Shown here one piece after another: positions 13,701 to 26,959 of a stretch of DNA of 64,000 nt. A program made the position numbers and the translations under genes. Position 1 is the stretch's first letter. Every line of letters starts with the position of its first letter. This stretch comes from Ptiloglossa arizonensis (lineage: Eukaryota > Arthropoda > Insecta > Hymenoptera > Colletidae). The DNA is taken from NCBI RefSeq assembly GCF_051014685.1, contig NW_027478390.1:1214501-1278500 (forward strand), read 5' to 3'. The notes under the pieces are model-generated. The model had not been told where the DNA came from. It saw nothing but the letters and a program-made list of their open reading frames with translations, and searched no databases.

Positions 13701-15400
13701 AACGAAGAAAGAAACGAAGAAACGAAGAAAGAAACGGAGAAGCGAACAAAGTAACGGAGAAACGAAGAAAGAAACGGAGAAACGAAGAAAGAAACGGAGA
13801 AACGAAGAAAGAAACGGAGAAACGAAGAGAGAAACGGAGAAACGAAGAAAGAAACGGAGAAACGGAGAAACGGAGAAATAAACCAAGAAACGGAGAAAGA
13901 AACGGAGAAACGAACAAAGAAGCGGAGAAACGAAGAAAGAAACGGAGAAACGAACAAAGAAACGGAGAAACGAAGAAAGAAACGGAGAAGCGAAGAAAGA
14001 AACCGACGAACGGAGAAATAAATGGAGAAACGAAGAAATAAACGGAGAAACAAAGAAATAAACGGAGAAACGAAGAAAGAAACAGAGAAACGAACAATGA
14101 AACGCAGAAACGAATAATGAAACGGAGAAACGAAGAAATAAACGGAGAAATTAAGAAAGAAGCGGAGAAAGAAAGAAAGAAACGGAGAAACGAAAAAGAA
14201 ACGGAGAAACGAAGAAATAAACGGAGAAACGAAGAAAGAAACGGAGAAACCAAGAAAGAAACGGAGAAACGAAGAAAGAAACGGTGAAACGGAGAAACGG
14301 AGAAATAAACCAAGAAACGGAGAAAGAAACGGAGAAACGAAGAAAGAAACGGAGAAACGAAGAATGAAACGGAGAAACGAAGAAAGAAACGGAGAAATAA
14401 ATCGAGAAACGAAGATATAAACGGAGAAAGGAAGAAAGAAACAGAGAAACGAACAATGAAACGCAGAAACGAATAATGGAACGGAGAAACGAAGAAATAA
14501 ACGGAGAAATTAAGAAAGAAGCGGAGAAAGAAAGAAAGAAAAGGAGAAACGAAAAAGAAACGGAGAAACGAAGAAATAAACGGAGAAACGAAGAAAGAAA
14601 CGGAGAAACGGAGAAACGGAGAAATAAACTGAGAAACGGAGAAAGAAACGGAGAAACGAACAAAGAAGCGGAGAAACGAAGAAAGAAACGGAGAAACGAA
14701 CAAAGAAACGGAGAAGCGAACAAAGAAACAGAGAAGCGAAGAAAGAAACGGAGAATCGAAGAAAGAAACGGAGAAACGGAGAAACGGAGAAATAAACCGA
14801 GAAACGGAGAAAGAAATGGAGAAACGAACAAAGAAGCGAAGAAAAGAAGAAAGAAACGGAGAAACGAACAAAGAAACGGAGAAGCGAACAAAGAAACGGA
14901 GAAGCGAAGAAAGAAACGGAGAAACGGAGAAATAAATGCAGAAACGGAGAAATAAACGGAGGAACGAAGAAAGAAACGGAGAAACGAAGAAAGAAACGGA
15001 GAAACAAAGAAATAAACGGAGAAACGAAGAAAGAAACGAAGAAAGAAACGGAGAAGCGAACAAAGTAACAGAGAAACGAAGAAAGAAACGGAGAAACGAA
15101 GAAAGAAACGGAGAAACGAAGAAAGAAACGGAGAAACGAAGAAATAAACGGAGAAACGAAGAAAGAAACGGAGAAACGAAGAAAGAAACGGAGAAACGGA
15201 GAAATAAACCAAGAAACGGAGAAAGAAACGGAGAAACGAACAAAGAAGCGGAGAAACGAAGAAAGAAACGGAGAAACGAACAAAGAAACGGAGAAACGAA
15301 GAAAGAAACGGAGAAGCGAAGAAAGAAACCGACGAACGGAGAAATAAATGGAGAAACGAATAAATAAACGGAGAAACGAAGAAATAAACGGAGAAACGAA
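10760..15400 (+). repeat. Higher-order pair of about 2.3 kb within the 20-bp satellite
   Basis: The segment from about 10.8 to 13.0 kb is related to that from about 13.1 to 15.4 kb. The best stretch, 11760-12720 against 14053-15013, keeps an offset of 2293 bases. Elsewhere the offset ranges from 2281 to 2333, showing monomer-scale gains and losses. A variant set including AATTAAGAAAGAAGCGG and GAATAATGGAACGG marks the unit. The same variant block returns near 15.8, 20.1, 24.0 and 26.4 kb, so it is a recurring higher-order module. Boundaries are approximate. Confidence 0.7.
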
Positions 15401-16074
15401 GAAAGAAACAGAGAAACGAACAATGAAACGCAGAAACGAATAATGAAACGGAGAAACGAAGAAATAAACGGAGAAATTAAGAAAGAAGCGGAGAAAGAAA
15501 GAAAGAAACGGAGAAACGAAAAAGAAACGGAGAAACGAAGAAATAAACGGAGAAACGAAGAAAGAAACGGAGAAACCAAGAAAGAAACGGAGAAACGAAG
15601 AAAGAAACGGTGAAACGGAGAAACGGAGAAATAAACCAAGAAACGGAGAAAGAAACGGAAAAACGAAGAAAGAAACGGAGAAACGAAGAATGAAACGGAG
15701 AAACGAAGAAAGAAACGGAGAAATAAATCGAGAAACGAAGATATAAACGGAGAAAGGAAGAAAGAAACAGAGAAACGAACAATGAAACGCAGAAACGAAT
15801 AATGGAACGGAGGAACGAAGAAATAAACGGAGAAATTAAGAAAGAAGCGGAGAAAGAAAGAAAGAAACGGAGAAACGAAAAAGAAACGGAGAAACGAAGA
15901 AATAAACGGAGAAACGAAGAAAGAAGCGGAGAAACGGAGAAACGGAGAAATAAACTGAGAAACGGAGAAAGAAACGGAGAAACGAACAAAGAAGCGGAGA
16001 AACGAAGAAAGAAACGGAGAAACGAACAAAGAAACGGAGAAGCGAACAAAGAAACGGAGAAGCGAAGAAAGAAA

Positions 16075-19000
16075 CGGAGAATCGAAGAAAGAAACGGAGA
16101 AACGGAGAAACGGAGAAATAAACCGAGAAACGGAGAAAGAAATGGAGAAACGAACAAAGAAGCGAAGAAAAGAAGAAAGAAACGGAGAAACGAACAAAGA
16201 AACGGTGAAGCGAACAAAGAAACGGAGAAGCGAAGAAAGAAACGGAGAAACGGAGAAATAAATGCAGAAACGGAGAAATAAACGGAGAAACGAAGAAAGA
16301 AACGGAGAAACGAAGAAAGAAACGGAGAAACAAAGAAATAAACGGAGAAACGGAGAAATAAACCAAGAAACGGAGAAAGAAACGGAGAAACGAACAAAGA
16401 AGCGGAGAAACGAAGAAAGAAACGGAGAAACGAACAAAGAAACGGAGAAACGAAGAAAGAAACGGAGAAGCGAAGAAAGAAACCGACGAACGGAGAAATA
16501 AATGGAGAAACGAATAAATAAACGGAGAAGCGAAGAAATAAACGGAGAAACGAAGAAAGAAACAGAGAAACGAACAATGAAACGCAGAAACGAATAATGA
16601 AACGGAGAAACGAAGAAATAAACGGAGAAATTAAGAAAGAAGCGGAGAAAGAAAGAAAGAAACGGAGAAACGAAAAAGAAACGGAGAAACGAAGAAATAA
16701 ACGGAGAAACGAAGAAAGAAACGGAGAAACCAAGAAAGAAACGGAGAAACGAAGAAAGAAACGGTGAAACGGAGAAACGGAGAAATAAACCAAGAAACGG
16801 AGAAAGAAACGGAGAAACGAAGAAAGAAACGGAGAAACGAAGAATGAAACGGAGAAACGAAGAAAGAAACGGAGAAATAAATCGAGAAACGAAGATATAA
16901 ACGGAGAAACGAAGAAAGAAACAGAGAAACGAACCATGAAACGCAGAAACGAATAATGAAACGGAGAAACGAAGAAATAAACGGAGAAATTAAGAAAGAA
17001 GCGGAGAAGCAAAGAAAGAAACTGAGAAGCGAAAAAGAAACGGAGAAACGAAGAAATAAACGGAGAAACGAAGAAAGAAACGGAGAAACGGAGAAACGGA
17101 GAAATAAACTGAGAAACGGAGAAAGAAACGGAGAAACGAACAAAGAAGCGGAGAAACGAAGAAAGAAACGGAGAAACGAACAAAGAAACGGAGAAGCGAA
17201 CAAAGAAACGGAGAAGCGAAGAAAGAAACGGAGAATCGAAGAAAGAAACGGAGAAACGGAGAAACGGAGAAATAAACCGAGAAACGGAGAAAGAAATGGA
17301 GAAACGAACAAAGAAGCGAAGAAAAGAAGAAAGAAACGGAGAAACGAACAAAGAAACGGAGAAGCGAACAAAGAAACGGAGAAGCGAAGAAAGAAACGGA
17401 GAAACGGAGAAATAAATGCAGAAACGGAGAAATAAACGGAGAAACGAAGAAAGAAACGGAGAAACGAAGAAAGAAACGGAGAAACAAAGAAATAAACGGA
17501 GAAACGAAGAAAGAAACGAAGAAACGAAGAAAGAAACGGAGAAGCGAACAAAGTAACGCAGAAACGAAGAAAGAAACGGAGAAACGAAGAAAGAAACGGA
17601 GAAACGAAGAAAGAAACGGAGAAACGAAGAAAGAAACGGAGAAACGAAGAAAGAAACGGAGAAACGAAGAAAGAAACGGAGAAACGGAGAAAGAGACGGA
17701 GAAACAAAGAAAGAAACGGAGAAACGAGAAAGAAACGGAGAAACGAAAAAAGAAACGGAGAAACGAAGAAAGAAATGGAGAATTGGAGAAATAAATGGAG
17801 AAACGAAGAAATAAACGGAGAAACGAAGAAAGAAACGGAGAAACGAAGAAAGAAACTGAGAAACGAAGAAAGAAACGGAGAAATAAATGGAGAGACGAAG
17901 AAATAAACCGAGAAACGGAAAAAGAAACGGAGAAGCGAACAAAGAAACGGAGAAACGAAGAAAGAAACGGAGAAACGAACAAAGAAACGGAGAAACGAAC
18001 AAAGAAACGGAGAAACGAAGAAAGAAACGGAGAAAGGAAGAAAGAAACGGAGTAACGAAGAAAGAACCGAAGAAACGGAGAGTCGGAGAAATAAATGGAG
18101 AAACGAAGAAATAAACCGGGAATCGGAGAAAGAAACGGAGAAGCGAACAAAGAAACGGAGAAACGAAGAAAGAAACGGAGAAACGAAGAAAGAAACCGAG
18201 AAACGAACAATGAAACGGAGAAACGAAGAAAGAAACGGAGAAACGGAGAAACGAACAAAGAAACGGAGAAACGAAAAAGAAACGGAGAAACGAAGAAAGA
18301 AACGGAGAAACGAAGAAAGAAACGGAGAAACGAAGAAAGAAACGGAGAAATAAATGGAGAAACGAAGATATAAACGGAGAAACGAAGAAAGAAACAGAGA
18401 AACGAACAATGTAACTCAGAAACGAAGAATGAAACGGAGAAACGAAGAAATACACGGAGAAATGAAGAAAGAAACGGAGAAACAAAGAAAGAAACGGAGA
18501 AACGAAAAAGAAACGTAGAAACGAAGAAAGAAACGGAGAAACGAAGAAAGAAACGGAGAAACCAAGAAAGAAACGGAGAAACGAAGAAAGAAACGGAGAA
18601 ACGAAGAAAGAAACGGAGAAACGAAGAAAGAAACGGAGAAACGAAGAAAGAAACGGAGAAACGAAGAAAGAAACGGAGAAATAAATGGAGAAACGAAGAT
18701 ATAAACGGAGAAACGAAGAAAGAAACAGAGAAACGAACAATGTAACGCAGAAACGAAGAAAGAAACGGAGAAACGAAGAAAGAAACGGAGAAGAGAACAA
18801 AGAAACGGAGAAACGAAGAAAGAAACGGAGAAATAAATGGAGAAACGAAGAAATAAACGGAGAAACGAAGAAAGAAACGCAGAAACTAAGAAAGAAATGG
18901 AGACACGAACAAAGAAACGGAGAAACGAAGAAAGAAGCGGAGAAACGAACAAAGAAACGGAGAAACGAACAAAGAAACGGAGAAACGAAGAAAGAAACGG

Positions 19001-22000
19001 AGAAACGAAGAAAGAAACGGAGAAACGTACAAAGAAACGGAGAAACGAAGAAAGAAACGCAGAAACGAAGATAGAAACGGAGAATTGGAGAAATAAATGG
19101 AGAAACGAAGAAATAAATGGAGAAACGAAGAAAGAAACGCAGAAACTAAGAAAGAATTGGAGACACGAACAAAGAAACGGAGAAACGAAGAAAGAAGCGG
19201 AGAAACGAACAAAGAAACTGAGAAACGAAGAAAGAAACGGAGAAATAAATGGAGAAACGAAGAAAGAAACGGAGAAACAAAGAAATAAACGGAGAAACGA
19301 AGAAAGAAACGAAGAAACGAAGAAAGAAACGGAGAAGCGAACAAAGTAACGGAGAAACGAAGAAAGAAACGGAGAAACGAAGAAAGAAACGGAGAAACGA
19401 AGTAAGAAACGGAGAAACGAAGAGAGAAACGGAGAAACGAAGAAAGAAACGGAGAAACGGAGAAACGGAGAAATAAACCAAGAAACGGAGAAAGAAACGG
19501 AGAAACGAACAAAGAAGCGGAGAAACGAAGAAAGAAACGGAGAAACGAACAAAGAAACGGAGAAACGAAGAAAGAAACGGAGAAGCGAAGAAAGAAACCG
19601 ACGAACGGAGAAATAAATGGAGAAACGAAGAAATAAACGGAGAAACGAAGAAATAAACGGAGAAACGAAGAAAGAAACGGAGAAACGGAGAAACGGAGAA
19701 ATAAACTGAGAAACGGAGAAAGAAACGGAGAAACGAACAAAGAAGCGGAGAAACGAAGAAAGAAACGGAGAAACGAAGAAAGAAACGGAGAAGCGAACAA
19801 AGAAACGGAGAAGCGAAGAAAGAAACGGAGAATCGAAGAAAGAAACGGAGAAACGGAGAAACGGAGAAATAAACCGAGAAACGGAGAAAGAAATGGAGAA
19901 ACGAACAAAGAAGCGAAGAAAAGAAGAAAGAAACGGAGAAACGAACAAAGAAACGGAGAAGCGAACAAAGAAACGGAGAAGCGAAGAAAGAAACGGAGAA
20001 ACGGAGAAATAAATAACGGAGAAATAAATCGAGAAACGAAGGTATAAACGGAGAAAGGAAGAAAGAAACAGAGAAACGAACAATGAAACGCAGAAACGAA
20101 TAATGGAACGGAGAAACGAAGAAATAAACGGAGAAATTAAGAAAGAAGCGGAGAAAGAAAGAAAGAAACGGAGAAACGAAAAAGAAACGGAGAAACGAAG
20201 AAATAAACGGAGAAACGAAGAAAGAAACGGAGAAACGGAGAAACGGAGAAATAAACTGAGAAACGGAGAAAGAAACGGAGAAACGAACAAAGAAGAGGAG
20301 AAACGAAGAAAGAAACGGAGAAACGAACAAAGAAACGGCGAAGCGAACAAAGAAACGGAGAAGCGAAGAAAGAAACGGAGAATCGAAGAAAGAAACGGAG
20401 AAACGGAGAAACGGAGAAATAAACCGAGAAACGGAGAAAGAAATGGAGAAACGAACAAAGAAGCGACGAAAAGAAGAAAGAAACGGAGAAACGAACAAAG
20501 AAACGGAGAAAAGAAGAAAGAAACGGAGAAACGAACAAAGAAACGGAGAAGCGAACAAAGAAACGGAGAAGCGAAGAAAGAAACGGAGAATCGAAGAAAG
20601 AAACGGAGAAACGGAGAAACGGAGAAATAAACCGAGAAACGGAGAAAGAAATGGAGAAACGAACAAAGAAGCGAAGAAAAGAAGAAAGAAACGGAGAAAC
20701 GAACAAAGAAACGGTGAAGCGAACAAAGAAACGGAGAAGCGAAGAAAGAAACGGAGAAACGGAGAAATAAATGCAGAAACGGAGAAATAAACGGAGAAAC
20801 GAAGAAAGAAACGGAGAAACGAAGAAAGAAACGGAGAAACAAAGAAATAAACGGAGAAACGGAGAAATAAACCAAGAAACGGAGAAAGAAACGGAGAAAC
20901 GAACAAAGAAGCGGAGAAACGAAGAAAGAAACGGAGAAACGAACAAAGAAACGGAGAAACGAAGAAAGAAACGGAGAAGCGAAGAAAGAAACCGACGAAC
21001 GGAGAAATAAATGGAGAAACGAATAAATAAACGGAGAAGCGAAGAAATAAACGGAGAAACGAAGAAAGAAACAGAGAAACGAACAATGAAACGCAGAAAC
21101 GAATAATGAAACGGAGAAACGAAGAAATAAACGGAGAAATTAAGAAAGAAGCGGAGAAAGAAAGAAAGAAACGGAGAAACGAAAAAGAAACGGAGAAACG
21201 AAGAAATAAACGGAGAAACGAAGAAAGAAACGGAGAAACCAAGAAAGAAACGGAGAAACGAAGAAAGAAACGGTGAAACGGAGAAACGGAGAAATAAACC
21301 AAGAAACGGAGAAAGAAACGGAGAAACGAAGAAAGAAACGGAGAAACGAAGAATGAAACGGAGAAACGAAGAAAGAAACGGAGAAATAAATCGAGAAACG
21401 AAGATATAAACGGAGAAACGAAGAAAGAAACAGAGAAACGAACCATGAAACGCAGAAACGAATAATGAAACGGAGAAACGAAGAAATAAACGGAGAAATT
21501 AAGAAAGAAGCGGAGAAGCAAAGAAAGAAACTGAGAAGCGAAAAAGAAACGGAGAAACGAAGAAATAAACGGAGAAACGAAGAAAGAAACGGAGAAACGG
21601 AGAAACGGAGAAATAAACTGAGAAACGGAGAAAGAAACGGAGAAACGAACAAAGAAGCGGAGAAACGAAGAAAGAAACGGAGAAACGAACAAAGAAACGG
21701 AGAAGCGAACAAAGAAACGGAGAAGCGAAGAAAGAAACGGAGAATCGAAGAAAGAAACGGAGAAACGGAGAAACGGAGAAATAAACCGAGAAACGGAGAA
21801 AGAAATGGAGAAACGAACAAAGAAGCGAAGAAAAGAAGAAAGAAACGGAGAAAGAAATGGAGAAACGAACAAAGAAGCGAAGAAAAGAAGAAAGAAACGG
21901 AGAAACGAACAAAGAAACGGAGAAGCGAACAAAGAAACGGAGAAGCGAAGAAAGAAACGGAGAAACGGAGAAATAAATGCAGAAACGGAGAAATAAACGG

Positions 22001-23270
22001 AGAAACGAAGAAAGAAACGGAGAAACGAAGAAAGAAACGGAGAAACAAAGAAATAAACGGAGAAACGAAGAAAGAAACGAAGAAACGAAGAAAGAAACGG
22101 AGAAGCGAACAAAGTAACGCAGAAACGAAGAAAGAAACGGAGAAACGAAGAAAGAAACGGAGAAACGAAGAAAGAAACGGAGAAACGAAGAAAGAAACGG
22201 AGAAACGAAGAAAGAAACGGAGAAACGAAGAAAGAAACGGAGAAACGGAGAAAGAGACGGAGAAACAAAGAAAGAAACGGAGAAACGAGAAAGAAACGGA
22301 GAAACGAAAAAAGAAACGGAGAAACGAAGAAAGAAATGGAGAATTGGAGAAATAAATGGAGAAACGAAGAAATAAACGGAGAAACGAAGAAAGAAACGGA
22401 GAAACGAAGAAAGAAACTGAGAAACGAAGAAAGAAACGGAGAAATAAATGGAGAGACGAAGAAATAAACCGAGAAACGGAAAAAGAAACGGAGAAGCGAA
22501 CAAAGAAACGGAGAAACGAAGAAAGAAACGGAGAAACGAACAAAGAAACGGAGAAACGAACAAAGAAACGGAGAAACGAAGAAAGAAACGGAGAAAGGAA
22601 GAAAGAAACGGAGTAACGAAGAAAGAACCGAAGAAACGGAGAGTCGGAGAAATAAATGGAGAAACGAAGAAATAAACCGGGAATCGGAGAAAGAAACGGA
22701 GAAGCGAACAAAGAAACGGAGAAACGAAGAAAGAAACGGAGAAACGAAGAAAGAAACCGAGAAACGAACAATGAAACGGAGAAACGAAGAAAGAAACGGA
22801 GAAACGGAGAAAGAAACGGAGAAACGAACAAAGAAACGGAGAAACGAAAAAGAAACGGAGAAACGAAGAAAGAAACGGAGAAACGAAGAAAGAAACGGAG
22901 AAACGAAGAAAGAAACGGAGAAACGAAGAAAGAAACGGAGAAATAAATGGAGAAACGAAGATATAAACGGAGAAACGAAGAAAGAAACAGAGAAACGAAC
23001 AATGTAACGCAGAAACGAAGAAAGAAACGGAGAAACGAAGAAAGAAACGGAGAAGAGAACAAAGAAACGGAGAAACGAAGAAAGAAACGGAGAAATAAAT
23101 GGAGAAACGAAGAAATAAACGGAGAAACGAAGAAAGAAACGCAGAAACTAAGAAAGAAATGGAGACACGAACAAAGAAACGGAGAAACGAAGAAAGAAGC
23201 GGAGAAACGAACAAAGAAACGGAGAAACGAACAAAGAAACGGAGAAACGAAGAAAGAAACGGAGAAACGA
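16075..23270 (+). repeat. Two related 2.7-3 kb segments about 4.5 kb apart in the 20-bp satellite
   Basis: The segment from about 16075 to 19010 matches that from about 20585 to 23270. The offset is 4509 bases at the start, 4561 after a 52-base gain near 21850, and 4262 after loss of about 300 bases that are present around 18370-18680. A shared landmark is the run ending GAGAGTCGGAG, near 18080 and 22640. Between the two copies lies satellite of other variant order, so this duplication is not a simple tandem pair. Confidence 0.75.
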
Positions 23271-26200
23271 AGAAAGAAACGGAGAAACGAAGAAAGAAAC
23301 GGAGAAACGAAGAAAGAAACGGAGAAACGAAGAAAGAAACGGAGAAACGAAGAAAGAAACGGAGAAACGAAGAAAGAAACGGAGAAACGGAGAAACGGAG
23401 AAATAAACCAAGAAACGGAGAAAGAAACGGAGAAACGAACAAAGAAGCGGAGAAACGAAGAAAGAAACGGAGAAACGAACAAAGAAACGGAGAAACGAAG
23501 AAAGAAACGGAGAAGCGAAGAAAGAAACCGACGAACGGAGAAATAAATGGAGAAACGAATAAATAAACGGAGAAACGAAGAAATAAACGGAGAATCGAAG
23601 AAAGAAACAGAGAAACGAACAATGAAACGCAGAAACGAATAATGAAACGGAGAAACGAAGAAATAAACGGAGAAATTAAGAAAGAAGCGGAGAAAGAAAG
23701 AAAGAAACGGAGAAACGAAAAAGAAACGGAGAAACGAAGAAATAAACGGAGAAACGAAGAAAGAAACGGAGAAACCAAGAAAGAAACGGAGAAACGAAGA
23801 AAGAAACGGTGAAACGGAGAAACGGAGAAATAAACCAAGAAACGGAGAAAGAAACGGAGAAACGAAGAAAGAAACGGAGAAACGAAGAATGAAACGGAGA
23901 AACGAAGAATGAAACGGAGAAATAAATCGAGAAACGAAGGTATAAACGGAGAAAGGAAGAAAGAAACAGAGAAACGAACAATGAAACGCAGAAACGAATA
24001 ATGGAACGGAGAAACGAAGAAATAAACGGAGAAATTAAGAAAGAAGCGGAGAAAGAAAGAAAGAAACGGAGAAACGAAAAAGAAACGGAGAAACGAAGAA
24101 ATAAACGGAGAAACGAAGAAAGAAACGGAGAAACGGAGAAACGGAGAAATAAACTGAGAAACGGAGAAAGAAACGGAGAAACGAACAAAGAAGCGGAGAA
24201 ACGAAGAAAGAAACGGAGAAACGAACAAAGAAACGGAGAAGCGAACAAAGAAACGGAGAAGCGAAGAAAGAAACGGAGAATCGAAGAAAGAAACGGAGAA
24301 ACGGAGAAACGGAGAAATAAACCGAGAAACGGAGAAAGAAATGGAGAAACGAACAAAGAAGCGAAGAAAAGAAGAAAGAAACGGAGAAACGAACAAAGAA
24401 ACGGAGAAGCGAACAAAGAAACGGAGAAGCGAAGAAAGAAACCGACGAACGGAGAAATAAATGGAGAAACGAATAAATAAACGGAGAAACGAAGAAATAA
24501 ACGGAGAATCGAAGAATGAAACAGAGAAACGAACAATGAAACGCAGAAACGAATAATGAAACGGAGAAACGAAGAAATAAACGGAGAAATTAAGAAAGAA
24601 GCGGAGAAAGAAAGAAAGAAACGGAGAAACGAAAAAGAAACGGAGAAACGAAGAAATAAACGGAGAAACGAAGAAAGAAACGGAGAAACCAAGAAAGAAA
24701 CGGAGAAACGAAGAAAGAAACGGTGAAACGGAGAAACGGAGAAATGAACCAAGAAACGGAGAAAGAAACGGAGAAACGAAGAAAGAAACGGAGAAACGAA
24801 GAATGAAACGGAGAAACGAAGAAAGAAACGGAGAAATAAATCGAGAAACGAAGATATAAACGGAGAAACGAAGAAAGAAACAGAGAAACGAACAATGAAA
24901 CGCAGAAACGAATAATGAAACGGAGAAACGAAGAAATAAACGGAGAAATTAAGAAAGAAGCGGAGAAGCAAAGAAAGAAACTGAGAAGCGAAAAAGAAAC
25001 GGAGAAACGAAGAAATAAACGGAGAAACGAAGAAAGAAACGGAGAAACGGAGAAATAAACTGAGAAACGGAGAAAGAAACGGAGAAACGAACAAAGAAGC
25101 GGAGAAACGAAGAAAGAAACGGAGAAACGAACAAAGAAACGGAGAAGCGAACAAAGAAACGGAGAAGCGAAGAAAGAAACGGAGAATCGAAGAAAGAAAC
25201 GGAGAAACGGAGAAACGGAGAAATAAACCGAGAAACGGAGAAAGAAATGGAGAAACGAACAAAGAAGCGAAGAAAAGAAAAAAGAAACGGAGAAACGAAC
25301 AAAGAAACGGAGAAGCGAACAAAGAAACTGAGAAGCGAAGAAAGAAACGGAGAAGCGGAGAAATAAATGCAGAAACGAAGAAATAAACGGAGAAACGAAG
25401 AAAGAAACGGAGAAACGAAGAAATAAACGGAGAAACGAAGAAAGAAACGGAGAAACGAAGAAAGAAACGGAGAAACAAAGAAATAAACGGAGAAACGAAG
25501 AAAGAAACGAAGAAACGAAGAAAGAAACGGAGAAGCGAACAAAGTAACGGAGAAGCGAAGAAAGAAACGGAGAAACGAACAAAGAAACGGAGAAACGAAG
25601 AAAGAAACGGAGAAGCGAAGAAAGAAACCGACGAACGGAGAAATAAATGGAGAAACGAAGAAATAAACGGAGAAACGAAGAAATAAACGGAGAAACGAAG
25701 AAAGAAACAGAGAAACGAACAATGAAACGCAGAAACGAATAATGAAACGGAGAAACGAAGAAATAAACGGAGAAATTAAGAAAGAAGCGGAGAAAGAAAG
25801 AAAGAAACGGAGAAACGAAAAAGAAACGGAGAAACGAAGAAATAAACGGAGAAACGAAGAAAGAAACGGAGAAACCAAGAAAGAAACGGAGAAACGAAGA
25901 AAGAAACGGTGAAACGGAGAAACGGAGAAATAAACCAAGAAACGGAGAAAGAAACGGAGAAACGAAGAAAGAAACGGAGAAACGAAGAATGAAACGGAGA
26001 AACGAAGAAAGAAACGGAGAAATAAATCGAGAAACGAAGATATAAACGGAGAAACGAAGAAAGAAACAGAGAAACGAACAATGAAACGCAGAAACGAATA
26101 TTGAAACGGAGAAACGAAGAAATAAACGGAGAAATTAAGAAAGAAGCGGAGAAGCAAAGAAAGAAACTGAGAAGCGAAAAAGAAACGGAGAAACGAAGAA

Positions 26201-26959
26201 AGAAACGGAGTAACCAAGAAAGAAACGGAGAAACGAAGAAAGAAACGGAGAAACGGAGAAACGGAGAAATAAACCAAGAAACGGAGAAAGAAACGGAGAA
26301 ACGAAGAAAGAAACGGAGAAACGAAGAATGAAACGGAGAAACGAAGAAAGAAACGGAGAAATAAATCGAGAAACGAAGATATAAACGGAGAAAGGAAGAA
26401 AGAAACAGAGAAACGAACAATGAAACGCAGAAACGAATAATGGAACGGAGAAACGAAGAAATAAACGGAGAAATTAAGAAAAAAGCGGAGAAAGAAAGAG
26501 AGAAACGGAGAAACGAAAAAGAAACGGAGAAACGAAGAAATAAACGGAGAAACGAAGAAAGAAACGGAGAAACGGAGAAACGGAGAAATAAACTGAGAAA
26601 CGGAGAAAGAAACGGAGAAACGAACAAAGAAGCGGAGAAACGAAGAAAGAAACGGAGAAACGAACAAAGAAACGGAAAAGCGAACAAAGAAACGGAGAAG
26701 CGAAGAAAGAAACGGAGAATCGAAGAAAGAAACGGAGAAACGGAGAAACGGAGAAATAAACCGAGAAACGGAGAAAGAAATGGAGAAACGAACAAAGAAG
26801 CGAAGAAAAGAAGAAAGAAACGGAGAAACGAACAAAGAAACGGAGAAGCGAACAAAGAAACGGAGAAGCGAAGAAAGAAACGGAGAAACGGAGAAATAAA
26901 TGCAGAAACGGAGAAATAAACGGAGAAACGAAGAAAGAAACGGAGAAACGAAGAAAGAA